Notes: generated by a model from the sequence alone, not told the origin. A DNA stretch of 64,000 bases from Chromobotia macracanthus (GCA_036877525.1 JAZGTH010000074.1:4985501-5049500); one strand, 5' to 3'. Shown: positions 1 through 15,700, counted from the first letter of the stretch. Program-made: numbers and translations.

Positions 1-670
1 ATTTAAACCCCTTCTGCAGTCCCCATTTTTGGGGCCATTGTCAGGAATCCGACAGCCTGACCACAAATGTCTGATTTACAGCATAGCCATGGAGACGCAT
101 AAAGAATTTCTCCAAAATTATAGCTCTGAGTGTGCGTGCCACATAGTATGGAATTCTGGGACAGATTGTGGAGAGGTGAACTGGGGTTCCCAGTTAAAAC
201 TAACACAAAATACCAGTAAGACTGCTGGTTTACAGTAATCTTTACTCTGCAACATCATAAATCTCAAATTCTCGATATATTAATGTGACTAATTTTAATT
301 AGATTAATTAAAATTAGTCTAAGATTAATGTGAGTGTAAAATTAAATGTCTGGGTATTTGTATATAATCATACATTGTTCTGTAGTGTATGAAAAGAAAT
401 GACATCACAGGATCTTAAGACATGATGAAACTTTTACAGATGTACTGTATGCAGATGATTTCACTTGTTGCTTGCACCATTTGTGTGCAGTAGTTGAAAG
501 CATAATTTGCATAATTATATTGGTGAATATGGTGCTAAAACAAACAGAGTGTACAAATCAATATCATCCTACTGAATTTCATTTTACACAAATATGACAT
601 CTCCCATTAGAAACAGCACCAGCCTGACTACAGTTTTAAAGATGCATGTCATGCGACATTGGATATTTAC
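1..670. other. mtss1: mtss1 intron 4, partial
   Basis: This stretch lies downstream of the mtss1 exon 4 donor and runs off the window. None of the expected next I-BAR exon is seen here. The sequence is AT-rich, with a small self-complementary AATTTTAATTAGATTAATT region near 290-320. The open frames present show no family similarity that I recognise. Confidence 0.6.
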
Positions 671-755
671 AGTGAGAACTGCCGCAGTTTGGCTTCAATG
701 CTTCGGTGTCTCATGCACATCCTGGTGAGTGCTGAGCCGATGTCTCTGGTGCCAC
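671..755 (-). CDS. mtss1: mtss1 coding exon 4
   Basis: This 85-base exon encodes GGTRDIGSALTRMCMRHRSI then EAKLRQFS and two further bases (CT). The acceptor is TTTTTAAG and the donor GTAAAT. The block GSALTRMCMRHRSIEAKLRQF is invariant in the MTSS family. The exon leaves the window in phase 2. Confidence 0.93.
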
Positions 756-3700
756 CTTAAAAACAGAAGAACAGCAGTGTATTAGAACAGAACCACACAA
801 TGAGCCCAATAGCTAAACATAAGTTGATAAGTTGACAGCAGAACCCTGTCAAAATGCCCAGCATTTACATTATGACCCAAACATTGACACAAGGGTCACA
901 CAGAAGTACCAGGATAGACCCCCAAGCCTACCACCTCACTGCCACTGTAAGAGGACAGTGATAATCACATAGTGCATGACCTCATCCCCTCAACAGGAGT
1001 CTTTGCCTTTTGTTAAGAGGGTTTTTAAACTCTCTTGACAAATTCTGCTGAAGGTAGACACCCCAGAAACCCCAGGTTTCTTGAGAGGGGACAAACTACC
1101 ATACTAAGCAGCTGGATGACCTTCGACCACACAGATGGAGACATTGTCCCATTGACAGGGACTCCATCCTGTGGCTTTGTGTGCAAGCAAATTAATATAG
1201 AAGAAAGTATTTCTGAAATTAAAGGGGAAGTTCACCCAAAATGAAAATTCTGTTATCACTTTTTAACTCTCCATCTGACCCAATACCTTATTACTTTGGA
1301 ACACAAAATTTTGAAGAAGGTACACCCTGTTCTTTTTTTAAATAAAATAATCTACTGCCAAGATTTAAGAAACTACAATAAAAATGGTCCTTTCAAGTCA
1401 TGCACTCTAATCCAGTCTTCTCACACAATACAACAGCTATAAGTAAGGTACCGACAGAAATTGGAGCTCTCAAATATTATCTATACATAGACACATACAT
1501 AGATCTACATGACATGCTGCACCAGGTTTGAAATCAGTTACACAAAACACCATTGATTGTCATGTGTCACATTCTGCAACATCAAAACTGCAAGTTGAAA
1601 ATGTGTGAGTGCAAATGGGATTTGTGAGCTACATGAGAAGAGATTTTCAATAAATAGTGAATTTTAAATTCAGTCTGTTCATCACACAAACCCTATCTTA
1701 TGGCTTCAGGACTTTATCATTCTTCCACACCCCTTTAGTGTTTAACAGAAGAAAGTCATACAGGTTTGAACTGACACAAGTTTAAGAACTTTTGAATTTT
1801 ATTTTTGTGTTAACTAGCCCTTTAAATTCTACCACCTCCTGTAGTAGCCACTAACATACATTTAAAATACAATATTTGGTTTGCTATAGAGCTGCCTGTC
1901 CTCCCACTGCCACAATAGTTGATCAATAGTTCTGCCCTATGACTACAAGGGTCACAAACCAAAGCTCTCACTAAAATTTGTCATTAACAAGCTTCACAAA
2001 TCCCTTAAGTCCAGCTGAGTGCACACACACCTCACAATTACAGAGCAGAAAACGACTGTTCCCTAAACCACTTTCACCAGTGTCAAGTAATTTTCAATGT
2101 ACAGAGATTAGAATGATTCCACAGGAGATTATTGTGGAACACAGAGCTTCTTTTATTCATGACTTCCTGAATTTGAAGGGTCTTTAAAAGAGCGGAATCT
2201 CGCTCTGAGGGGTTTGACAGCAGGGGGATCAGGATCGAACAGGTGTAATGAGGATGTGCGAGTGATCCGTGTCACCCGGTGACCATAAAGAGAGACGTTG
2301 CAAGTGAGAGAGAGAGACGAACCTGCTGTACCCCAGACAGGGAGGCTAATGCCAGGCTGCGGTGCACTCTGGAGGGGCCCCTCATAAGAAAAGCATTGGG
2401 CATTGTGAAGCACTGCTTTTGTTTGGCCCTATAGAGATCCACTTGGCTCTGAGCAGCCCAAAGCACCGGTCGCCATACAGAATAAATGAGCAGCCCGGCT
2501 GGAAGTGACTTTTAATCTTGCTCAGAAATGACAACCTGCCTTTGTGCTTTCAGTTGTCAGGGAGAAAAAAGACAGAGAGGTTCATTTGGACTCACAAACC
2601 CATCCCCCAATGGAAAAATCTACAAGCTTGCTGCAGGAATGATGTTTTAACTTCACCCCGTCTTGCCCCAAGGTGACCTGCACTCTAACTCTTGGCCTCT
2701 GAAAACAATACACACATCCTACAGTGGTGTGTGTGTGTGGGAGTTTGTGCATGTAAGGGACACAGTTCAGTCTTAAAGGATCCACTGATCTCGTAAACAA
2801 AACTAGCCAGTTTCAGCCACATGCCTCTGTTGCCATTTCACGAAACCCCTCATTATGAACCCGCAATATGAAATACTGAGGTCAGGTGAAAAAAGTGCGA
2901 GTTTTCAATAAAACAATCTGACTTGGACCGTCAAGCTAGGAATAAATCAGCTGCAATGCATTTAGGCTGAATACTGGCCAAATTAAAAAAGCTTTTAAAA
3001 CATAATAAAAGAATATTCTTGGTTCACAACAAGTTAGGCTCAAGCCAAAGCTTCTGTCAAACACCACAGACAATAATTTCAAACTTAGCAAAAAACAAAA
3101 AAATTTGGCTACACTTCTGAAACACTGTTTATTTTAACGTTTTTCCAAGTCTAATGTCTTGCCTCACAGACTTTCACTGTAAGTATATTATTGTAAATGT
3201 GTGTTGTGTTTATAAAAACTAAGTGACAAGACAAGACTATTGCCTGTGATAATCAACAGTGACATGGATACACCAACAGCACAAATACCAATAGAGCTTA
3301 ACTTGTTTTGAATTCCTTTATTTTCATTTTAGCCACTAGTAAAGGAATAAATACATAAATGATAACACAAAGCCCCAAAACATTCATTTATTTACATTTA
3401 CTTCACAAGTCTAAAAGGGTCTGAAAAGAGACCTTGTAAGAAAAGCATGGCTTTCACAGGACATATGAATCCCATTTGTTCTCTATTCACAGTCTCAATC
3501 TATTTCCTACAGCTTGCCGCTCTTGAAGCAACAGCGCTGTCAGGAACAGTTCACTGCTTATGTCCCCTTTAAATAAACTCGTTCATCTCAGTTTCAGCCT
3601 ACTCACTAAATAAAGCTCTATTCTGACCTGACAAAAAGTAATTTCTCTGTTTCTATAAACCGTCAGACATTATGGTTATGGCCTTTAATGATTTGTTTTT

Positions 3701-6700
3701 GTATAGGGTGAACTACATGAAGCTTTTATGGCACAAGCGGAGATAGCACAAGCCTCCTTTTCATTTTACTCAACAAGACAAACGACAATGCAGTCAGTCA
3801 CAGTAATATTTCCACCCCGTCCCCTCCTCAAAGGTGGTCTGTTGCTGACGGCCCAGGCAGAAAAAGAAGTTTTCCATGTTTAATCATAGGGATTTTGTTG
3901 CACTGTAACATTATTATGTTTAATCCACTCTGAGCTGGTCACCAAATGCAAAGGATAGATGTGGGTCTGAATTAAGCTGGTGCAAAACAATATATTTTAA
4001 AAAACTGCTTTTGGGTTACCTGACGTGTAGTTTATTAATCTGCCTTAAGGAAGCAGGAACCCTGTAATTAGGCTGGTTTTGGGCTTACCTGACCTTGATG
4101 TGTGAGTTTCTTAGCATCTCTATGTTAAAAAACAGCTGAATTTAGCACAATGTAAAGTAAAGAATGTAAACTGAAAGACATGTAAGTTTGAGATAAGTTT
4201 TAAATACTATTTTTAACTTCACACACAATCTTAAATGTTCACAATCTTAAATGTGTGACTGTAGTAAGGGAAATAATTTAAAGGTGTTACTATTGCAAAA
4301 CAGTTTTGCCAAATAAAACACCTATGGCACGTGCCCGCCAATTAAAGCACTGCTATGAAAATATACTCAATACAAAAACATAGATAAATTTGTCAACCTC
4401 ATAAATCAATCAGATGGTTGTTTTGACTTGGTGACTAGATAAGCATTGTTATTCATTCCTTCTTCTTCAGACAGATTCAGTTTTACCCACAGCTCCAAAA
4501 TCAACTCCTGTGAAGCTCCAGGGAAAAATAACAAGCTGAGACAGGGCTTGTGGTTTAACTGCTAAGAAATCACTTATCAGCTAGAAATTAGATCACAAGT
4601 GTTGTTGACGGCCATGTATTTACATAAGACCTATAAAAAGCTCATTGTGAAGTAGTTTGTTTCTTGTCCCTTCTGTAAAATATACAAATCCTATTTCCTC
4701 AGTTTATTTCTTATTTTCCATGCTGGTACATACATATATTCCAAACAAAGGTTTTACAGTTTTAGTAACAAAACAGCTCGTCTGAGGTTCGGTGAGGATA
4801 TGTGAGCAACCTCACATAACTCAGTTTGTCTGGGGCCCTCATTTCCCACTCTACCACAATGTATCAAGCAATCGCATATCAACAAGATCTGAGCCTGCAC
4901 TGAAACCTCCCCTCTGTTACAACAAAAACAAAATGGAGAGAAAAACACGCCTCCTATTGCTCTGGAAAGATCTAGTACATCCACAGCTGCAGAAAAAGAG
5001 GTTTTAATTTTCCTTAATAGCGTCTTCTGACAAACTGCATGGTGGTTGTCATGGTCGCCATGGTGGCAGGAAGGCATCTTTGCCCTCTTTCATTACTGGT
5101 TGCTGTGAAGACAGGAAAGGCACCTTTATTACCTTCATAATTTCTGAGTTTGGCCCAAAAAGGAAGTCATGGCTTGAAAAACACAGACAGCATGCTACTG
5201 CTAGTGACTGCTATATAGATTGCTATATCAGTCAGGCCAAAAAAATGGCTGATGCTTAGCTATACTTAATGTTGTATTGGCCAATCTGCATCCAGAACAG
5301 GAACTATCCATTTAATAATCATATATAAACGTATTTTGGCCACCCTAGATTCGGGCATCAGTGATTGAACACTGCATAGTGGTCAACCACTAGCTACTAC
5401 TTGACTGTTAGAAGCTTGTAATTAGAAATATGTGCTAATGTCTGCACTTAACAGAAAGCTGGGTGGTGGTGCGTCTTTTCCTTTGACATACAACACACTG
5501 GAGAGCCAAAACACGACACAGAGGGTTATTTTGCCTATTTAACATGCTCGGCCCTGGTCACAGTGGGAATAGTATTTAAAAGCTGCTTTCTAGAGCGCAA
5601 TATATTTTTAGCACAGATGTGGTGCTGTGCTCCAAATGCTCAATCCCCTCCTAGAATGCCTGATGTGTGGATTGGTGGCCATTATAAATAGCCTTGACAT
5701 GGGGCCTGTATGACTGGTGCATTGCAGCCCTGCCCCTCTGTATCTCTGGCTACTGGTGGCTCTATCTCACTTGATTTTTCTTACCCTTGTCCATCCCTAT
5801 TTCTCAGTTTGCAAATCTTCACAAAAGCAAATCATGCAAATCATCACAAAATATAACATCACATTTTTACACAAAATCACAAGCAAATATGCAAATGAAT
5901 TTTAAATCACATTCCTCTCACATCATGTTTACTAAGAACAAGGAGGGCTAACAATCATTTTTGTCCCTTCACACTGACCTGGGACAACATATCTAGCCCA
6001 CAGCCAAAATTCAGTCTGTATATGTAAAATCAGTGTAAAATGGCAGCCTCTATTAACATCTGACAGAGAATATACAAGTGACAGTTCACTGCAGGGGCAT
6101 TTGAAAGAGAGGTGATGATACACAGACTGTCCTTTATTCCAGACTCCCTCTGAGAGATAGGGAGTGGGGGCCTGGTATGTGGCACTTTCCTGCCAACATA
6201 AGCGTAAAGGACACCAGGGGGAGGAGGGGCCCTTAAGGAGACAGAGCTTTCAGAGGACGCTGCTTCAGCAACAGCTGTGGACAAATGCTGTCAAAGGACC
6301 TCACAGAAAATGATCTTCAGTCATAAGCATTTGGAGTATTTTGACAGTTAAGCCACCCTTGTCTTATGAATTTCACTGCATTGCATAAGAAAATATCAAA
6401 CTATCAATGTGGCATCTGTAATTAAAAAATGCTTGACATTTTCCCTGAACTGACTTTAAATTTTATTGCAAAAAGACTCAGACTAAGTAATCAAATGGTC
6501 CCAGGATTATTGTAGTGGATGTATCAAGTTCCTCTGAACTACAGTTGTAGTTTATTCACTAATGCTTGATTAACCAAAAAAGGGTCCAAATACTTTCTTT
6601 GTCAGAATTTTGACCAGTATATCCCTATACTAAATCATTTTTTGTGAAATGTTTTGCTTAAAGTATGTAAGTTTTCAAAAACAAATGTGTGCTATTTGGT

Positions 6701-9700
6701 TATTGGTTATCTAATAATTAGCTTCAGTTTAAGTAAATATTTTATGGGGTCAGAATTTAAAAAGGCTAATCTTGTTTTAACTTTTTGCAGCCTATTAAGG
6801 TAAAAAAAAAACTGTATCCTCTCATTAAGAACTATTAAACTGTAAAATATCCTGGTTCCAGATATGGATTAGCAAAACAGATCTTATGCTCTTATAGAAC
6901 ATAAACCTAAGTCTATATGTATCCATTTTCAGGAATTCTGCATAGTAACTCAACAAAAAGCAAGACAATTTTCATATTATACACAGTACACTACCAGTAG
7001 TGTGACTGCTGGGATAGGGTTACAAAATTTCCCTCAATGTGCCTGGTCTTCCAAAATATGATTGCATGTTGGTGAACTAAAACCTCCCTCTTTGAACCTA
7101 CTGTCACTGATGCCTTTGCATAATTTAAAACACAATGTGCTATCTGACTGCAGCCCCTCTGTTCACAGCTGGACAGAATACTCTGAAAGGAAGACGCACC
7201 CAAGCAGGAAAAAATCACACTAAGAACTTCCTGCATATTCCTGGGCATGTTTAACCTTAAAAAGCTATTTTGATCAATTATTCGATATTTATTTACTTAT
7301 AAATCTAGCTCTTGCTAGATGTGCTAGAAGACAGGCAAACAGCTCAGTGTCCAAATTATGTCTGGATCTTACAACTGGCCTCTTTGAAATCTTTGTGTCA
7401 AATATCTGAGACTGTTTGATTGGACAAAAGTATCAGTACATTCTACCAAGCACTGTACTTACATGCCTTTTCTAGCAATTACAAAACAGCTGCATCTAGC
7501 TGATCTACTATACTCTGCCATATGGCGTCAACAAGGAAAGAAGGAAGTCCCTACATAGATACCATAGGATAGCTTCCCTGACAGATGTCTTCTCATTCTT
7601 CAAGGGTGTTATATAATGCTTCATAGCTGATATGGAGGGAAGGCTTAGTCATACACCAGTGAAGTTTTGGAAAGTGCCATGAAAGAAATGCACTAGAGAA
7701 ACTGTCCAAGGGCTATGCTTAATTTCTTGTGTATGATGCTTGTTTATGATACAGTACTGACTACAATAATGTAAACCTGCGGCAATAATGTTTCTACCTT
7801 CGAAACACGCAAGACGCTCTCAGCAAATCTGCAAAGCTTTGTGTTGACACCTGTTGTAAACCATATGGGTGACATCAACAGATCAAAGCAACATTAAGAT
7901 TATTTGTCACAGTTAATGTGATGAACAGCTCTATGTACAACAAGAAATGTAATACAATTCCTGGAAAGCATATGTAAGAGGGTGGGCAGGTATCAACTAT
8001 GTGACTCTAGATCAATTAGCTTCTAGATCAATTAACAGGCAATCTACAATCACTGCACAGTACATCCCAGTCTAGTGTTATTTGTTGTCTGGGTGTGAAA
8101 ATCCAATAGTGCACGCTAAGGATTAAGCAGCTACTAAGACACTGGAAAAACTGCCAGTTTTACTTGTTAAAGATCACACAAGCTTTCTATGATTCTAACT
8201 TAGGGAAACAAAATGAGTGAAGAGAAACAAACATCAGTCAACTGTAATTGGACTAAATTACAGCAAATAAGGCATTCTTTCCTGTCTTTTCATGTCAGCA
8301 GCCCTAAACAAGATTAAGCAAATTTAATGAAGGGAGAATATATATCACCCACAAAGTTGATTAATTCTGCCCAGTTTTTGAGGTAACAAAAGCTATTTTT
8401 TTGTTTTTACATTTTCTGAGGAAAAATGTGTGTTCTAAATGGTCTCAGAGCATTATTACGTTACTGGGGTAATTTGATTGATTGATTGAGGTTGCTTACT
8501 GGCACAAGTTCTTTTCTACTCTTTGTTGTGCATCAGAAAAAAACCTCTAATCAGATCACCTACAGAAAAGTAAGAGTATCCATGTTCAATAAGCTGCATG
8601 ATTCAAGATGTCATTTATGTCCACACAGGATATTAATATTTAGTGTTTGTTCAAATTCCTAACCCCGAAATGAGCAAACGTGCCTTAGCAAGCACCACTA
8701 ATGATAACTTGTTAGGATAATTCTACATCCAAACAGACACATGCTTAATTACCAATGAGAATGACACTACTCACTGGTTCTTATGTAACTTAAGGGAGCT
8801 TATTAGTGAAACACTAAAGAATATTTGTTGGCCAGATGTTCTCATTCCCACAGGCCAGAAGCATGAGATAAAAACCACCAACCAGCATCTTGTTTGTGTC
8901 TAATTAGAGGCAGTGAGGAAAGAGATGGCAGACTGGCCCCTCACTGATTAAGAAGATTGCTACTTTGCTACAGCTGTGGATGAAATTATTCGGGCTGGTC
9001 AGGCTAACTATGGTGACCAATGGCATGGCATTTCCGCAATGCAGGGCTTTGAAAAACGACCAGCATGAAGTTGCTATTTATGTTCTCGAAGAATGCATCA
9101 CAAGGTGAACAAGAAATTTAAACCAATGTTGTTCTCATGGCTTTTTAAGGTAAAAAAACCCCTGAAACTAACATCTGCCTCATAAAAAAACAGTTTAAAC
9201 TAAAACTCCAGCCCCAAGTTTTTATATTGGAGGAGCAGGTAAAGATTTGGTGTTCATAACGTTGCCTGAAATACTGACAGTGACATGATTGCTTTGACAG
9301 CCGTTACAAATTAGGTTACATTCTCCCTACAGGCAGTCACTTTCATTGACTACTGTTGAAGCCAAACCAAGACCCCTGACATTGCCCACTTTTCAGCCCC
9401 CCATGCACTTAGGTTACCGGGACATAACATTAGGATTGTCTAAGTATTCAGTCATACCATACTACACACAGAAGAACTTCTGTTCATTAGCATCAGAAAT
9501 ATGTATAAAGAGATGAAGGAAGAACCAAGAGGCAGAAGTGGATATTATTTAACTGAACAAAAATTGACCTGCCTATGAGTGCAAGATTCATCAAGAGTCA
9601 TCAAAATTTGGAGTCAATTTTTCCCCAAGGACAAAGATTGAACATTTTAAACTTAAATTTGAATATCTGTCAAAAAGTATTTTGCAATTTTTTAGGAGCA

Positions 9701-12700
9701 CACTAGCACATAGATGGCCTTAAAGCTAACAGATATATCTATTATTTGTATTATTTGTTGCTATTTTATCTTGCTTATTTTTCAAGAAACGGAATGATAA
9801 TTGTAAGCCTGGGTTGCTTGAAAGAAAGCAAACATTGCAGAAAGCCTTTGCTAGACCTTTACAATCAAAATTAGAATGTGACGTTTATGAACTCAGATGG
9901 CTCTTTACTACTGTAATCCTGAATGCTGTAAAGTACCAGATCTCAACCTAAGACACACTGCAGATCTACACGCACATTACAGACTTGCACCAAACTACCT
10001 GAGAATCAGACGATCCAGCATCTGATTTCTCTCTGATACTGGCTCCAATAATCTGATGAACTTTAAAGGGATAGCTCACAAAATGATAAAATGTGATAGT
10101 CATTTATAAAAAAGTAAAAAAAAGTCAGACACACCTTGGATGCCTTGAGGGTGAGTAATTTATGGGATAATTTTCATTATTGGATGAACTATTCCTTTAA
10201 TTGCAGCCAGAGCAACATTCATGCTGTGACATGAAGTCAGCGCAGCTTCCATGCCGAACACAGGCAGGCAATAGCCTCTTTGCGGAGTTGAATGACAGAG
10301 CTTGTGCAAAAAGCAGAATGGTGGGTTAATGGGGGGTGTCATTCCCAGAGGTGACCCACATATGTGCCTTTTAATTAGCCACCCTCTGAACCACACCACC
10401 GCATCTTTCAGCAACAGCTGAAGAGCTACATGACTCCACCCACCCAGAGCAGGACAGACAGGTGGTAAGTGAGCGCTGCATAGGCTCGTGGGAGGGGAAG
10501 GGCTGGACGATGTGTGCATTAGACAAACCGCACAGCTCGGCTGGTACGATGACACACGCACGCAACTGAGCCTGCTGACTGGTCTCAGGGAGGCATGCCT
10601 GACAGCTGCCAGCATAGAAAAAGTGTACAGGGAGACAGGAGGTTTTTTTGGGGGGAAAGAGAAGTCGTGTGGACAAAAGAAACGTTCAGACGCATAACTA
10701 ATAAGAAATGATGATCAATTGGTCATCAGTATTCTTGGTTTCTGTGCCCTCTATGGTAAACAGGGCTGCACGCTAATGGAAATATGATGCTTGTACCTGC
10801 GGCCTAAGAAGCATGTGACATAATACATTACTCATATGCTCTAGTCATCAGTGGCCTGGCTTCAGTTCAAGATGGGGGCCATAGCACATCTGGCACAGGC
10901 CCACAGTAAACGGTACATTTTGAAACTTTTTATATTTCTATAATTTTCTTGTCTCTTACATTTATGGTCTGACAACCACACATTTCCTTTGCATTTAAAC
11001 TATATAATTTGCTTTTTATAGAATTTAAAGAAACAATGTTGAAATAATAAGCACATCCTGCCTATAATGTCATCTTTATATTCCCAAAAATCTAAATGTT
11101 CTAAATGTAGCCATTATTATGAATAAAGCTGGTCTTCATAAAACGTGTCTTATCTGATACAATATATTGACCAGTGTTGCAAAAAAAGCTAATATACCCA
11201 CACCTGTGACTGCACAGCAATAGAATTCAAAATTAACGCATCAAGCTAAGTGACAAATGAAGTTTCTAGAAACCACAGGCCACCATAAACAGCCTACTGT
11301 TATTTCTATATTATTTGCTATAATATGATGAATTATATTACTTTGCTTCATGTCATATATAGTCTCACATTGCCAGACTTTTTACCATACACAAAGTCTG
11401 GTCCACTTTGTAAACGTCAGCCAATCAGATTGAAACTTGCTATTTTGAAGAAGTTACTGCCCTTATTGTTCAGCTATTGAATTGTGTAGAGGGGCTGTGT
11501 CATTTTGCATACACACAAACCCACTCCAACAGACACAAATATGCGTCTTAGGTCCCAATGTGGCCGAAAGAAGACTTTGCATGTGTGATGCATGAAACCA
11601 TGCCAAACAGCCACAGATGCTTGCATAATTTCTATATAGGCCAGATCTAAATTTAGGTCAAAAAAGGATTTAAAAGAGTATGATTGCAGTCAGTGAGTAC
11701 ATGACTTAATCGCGTTCAGCAATAAACATAGCAATGATTGATTAAGTATGTTATTGTGAAACTGATCAGGTCATGTGCTTGATATGCGGCAAGGATAAAT
11801 CTCTTTTCTTTTGAGTTTAAACTGAGATCATAGATCAAGCATCTTATAGCCATTCATAAACTAACTGAGGTTTCTATTCAGCAATATATTGTGCAAAAGT
11901 GAAATCACCCATGTGAGGAGATGAATATTATGTTCTGCTTACCTCCACATTCCAAAGGTTCCACTGAGGATATCCATACATATTAAAGACCTAAAGCATG
12001 CGTGGGTTTCACCTGTGATAACAACTCAATGTAAGTTGATACTTGAAGACCATGATGGAATAGCAGTAGAGGAGATGACTACATTCCCCTGGCTTGCATT
12101 TACTTGTGAATCAAGCTACCGGATTTTACAGAGGAGAAGGGCTTGAATTTCATAAGTGCCCCTAGAGCAAACCTGTGTCTTGTTCTTAAAAAAGGCTCAG
12201 AGGTATATTCTCTGTTGCACAGTGCTAGTTTATTATACTGTCCATGATCATCAATCAATCCAACAGCTCTGTAAACCCCTCAAAGCCTCCTGAGCCCTCT
12301 TCTTTTCTGGGCCAAAGCAGGCATCTACTTCTAATCTAGCATCGCCTGACACACATTCCTCTGACAGGATTATTTGGGGCATGCATCAGTCAGTCAGAGT
12401 TGAATCCCAAAGCAGGACCAGCATCCACATTTATGATGATTATTACAAATGCTGAATGGGGAATTGCGGGAAGAGGATAAACAAAAAAACGATACACATG
12501 CAGCAGAACTGTATTGCTCTGTTTCAGAACATCTAGTCTCAACCAAAGACTGCCAATGAATTCACAAATGCATATTGCACTGAAAAATGGCAAGCGTTTT
12601 CTCAAAACCTCAAGTTCCAGTCTGAGTGGACGGCTTCTTTTCGGTTTCAGAGGGCACTTTCGGGACTGTAAATTAAGCCATTTTTACAAAGAACCTGTCT

Positions 12701-15700
12701 AGTACAGTGGACCCTCCTTAAGAGGAAGCAGTTAATCGGATTTAAAGGTTTAAAAATTTGCTTGGCTTGTGAGTCTCATCTTTATGGTATTTGGCTAAAA
12801 TGCAGCACTATTGCTTGCGTTACCGTTTTGGTGATGTGTTAACATCCATTTCATATTTAACTGCCTCTTGAACAGCATGTTTAAAAACTAACGATGGCTG
12901 GTCAATTTGCCTGTTGGGCAGTCCAGAATAACCATCCAGACAAAAGTTAAGATCAAAAGTTTGTTTCTACAAGACTACAAAAACAGCCATCTTCACAATA
13001 ATAGGGATCTGAAGTCTTGGTAATTAATTTACAGTAAGTTTAGTTTCTGAATGTACCAAATTAGACCTGATGTTACAATCGTCGATGTTACAACTGTATT
13101 TTAACTCAAGTAGGCCTATTGACAGTCACTTGAGACCTACTGAACTGGTGAAAAGAACCACAAGTGATAACATATTAGCTTGTTTCTGTAAAACTGGAGC
13201 GCCTTGTACTGATAAAAAAAACATCTACTGATTACCGTAGCTAAAGGCCAGTGCACGTCAGCAAATCTGATCATGACAGATAAATAACATTACAAAGTCA
13301 AGCTTGCTTTAAAACCACAACCAGTATTTATTTTACTGTCACATTTGTCTACAGGAGCAGCAAACAAGGAAATGACAACATGTTTATCACTTCAAGCACA
13401 CTGTTACTGCTGCCATTTCCACAGTGAGGAAATCAAATTGAAGAACTGAATTATGAGCAGTCATGACTAAAGTTCAGTCATTGAGCAAGAGGTTAATCAT
13501 TGAACTGAAAGAACCTATTTAATCAATGTAGGATTCTGTTTTCTAATTTTAAGTATTAAATAAACATAAACCCGTTCTGGAAAACCAGACTCTATAATTT
13601 TCACTCTTACACTTACAGATTTAATAAATTCATGATTTTGGTCACATTATACGCGACTGGTAGCACGGCAACAACCACAAACTGTCAGTCTTTTGCTCTT
13701 TGCAGAGCTTTTGCTCAACAGAGCTGTTTTTCTTAAACACAGTATGCAAAGTAAATGGGGCTTTCAGAATCACTGCACCTTCCTTAGAGAGCACATTTTA
13801 CAAACCCAACATGCTAAACAATGAGGATTAAAGGAATGGTTCACCCAAAAATGAAAATTCTTCCATTTACACAATATACATTTTGTTTTTGAGGAACACA
13901 AAAGATGATATTTTGAAGTACGTTGCTAACCAAACAACACTGGCACCCATTGACTTCCACTGTAAGGACACAGAATAACCAAGTAATTTCTTACAATATC
14001 TTTTTTGGTGTTCTACAGAAGAAAAAAGTCATAAGTTTGGAATGACATGAGGGTGAGTAAGTGATGAACTATCCCTGTAAGGTAATGTTTCAATGCAAGT
14101 ACAAGTATGTACTATGTCTCTGTTATAGTTTCTCAGCTACTACAGCTGAGCTAAACTAACAATGTATTGTGAAGGCCTGTAGTTGAAATAGCAAGCTGTG
14201 CTGGTTGTTTTCATTATATTAGCCATTTGGGCGTTTCAGACCAAACTGTAAATCTATTTCCAATGGCTTGTAAACTATAAGCCAATGTTTTGATGTTTAG
14301 GTTTATAGGTCTCAATACTATTAACATGGCACATGGCTCATATGTTCAGCATTCAGCAATGAGCACACCAAGAAAAACAGAAAGAAAGGCATTGGACAAA
14401 ACATGCTGGCATTTGGAAAATGACCCATTTTGGAATGACTGGGAAAACATTTCTTGTTAGTGATACATCAGGCACAAATTTCTTCACTTTTGATCTATGT
14501 GGCCCTATGGATGCCTCATGATGACAATGAGAGTCAGTGAGAACTCTGTGTAACCAGAACTGGACCATGTTATCAGGCTGTATGACTGCAGGACCAATCT
14601 AGGACCACTCCTAATGCCAAAACCAAGAACTAAGTTGCTTTTAATAAACTGCATAAACTGTTCTTAGATCAGTCTACTGAAGGGCAACTTCTCCCAACAG
14701 CCCCTGAACACCCTGTTCCCATGGCAGATGGTCGACCCAGGTAGGAAATCGACAGACGAGCCTCCCCCTGTTTTGCAGTGAGCAGAAATCTGTTCCTGTC
14801 CTCAACACTCCCAAGGCGAGAGAAGCTTTTGTTTATTTGTTGTACATGCGTCCTTGAAAAAACAACCTGCCCAAAAACATCCAAACTGAGGGACAGGAAA
14901 ATAAATCATGCACATTATCCTCATATTCAAACACTCAGTTTATGCACAAGCTACAGTGGGAAGACAACAAGTCAATAAGATCAGAACACTGGAGAATACT
15001 TGCCAGGGAAAACAACTCTTCAAATGCATTCACATTACATTCACTTATGCTATTATGGGTTAGAGTTCACTCTAACCACTGGCCTGATGCGTGAGAGAGT
15101 GAGTGTGCTACATTCTTGGTTCACCATAATAAAGAGTTAAGTTTTGGCAATGTGCATTACATTTATAAATATTTTTCATCACCTCCAGGTCAACAAATGC
15201 AAGAACAACTACTTGTATTTAAATATTTAAATGGTCAAATGATGGTTCTTAAATGTTCATTTAAATATTCAAATGTTGAGATGAGCTCAGATTGGCAAGA
15301 CCATCACAATTATTTGGACAATAAGAATGTAAAATTGCACTTTAAAATTGCATGCACTAATTTTTTTTTTGACTTTGTGTTGTTATTTTATTTGCATAAT
15401 CCTTTAGTAAATCAGGTGCTAAACACACATACAACACATCCACATGCAAATAAACAATGTTGTCAATGTGTGCGTCCTTTCAAAATGTACATTTGAAGCA
15501 GAGAAGGTGGTTACAACAAATCAAGTCAAGTACGATACCAGAGATCAGCTCCATTGGCCTCCATGAGTGGCAGGACAAAAGCTATAAGTGTGTAAATGTA
15601 AAACAAACATGTATAGATTCAGGCCACGCAGTAATGCAGGCCTGGGGCATTTCTATGTGCTGTGGCCTATTAAATGCTTAATTGCTTGTCCCAGTGGTCC

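Noticed and set aside
10160..10615. 151-codon minus-strand open frame
   Set aside because: The translation has no recognisable domain, is rich in Ser, Cys and Pro as expected for random frames in GC-richer DNA, and overlaps a MITE end. It has neither splice nor conservation support.
15116..15496. 126-codon plus-strand open frame
   Set aside because: It is low in complexity, rich in His, Asn, Tyr and Phe from AT-rich DNA, and similar to no family. It is a background frame in mtss1 intron 3.
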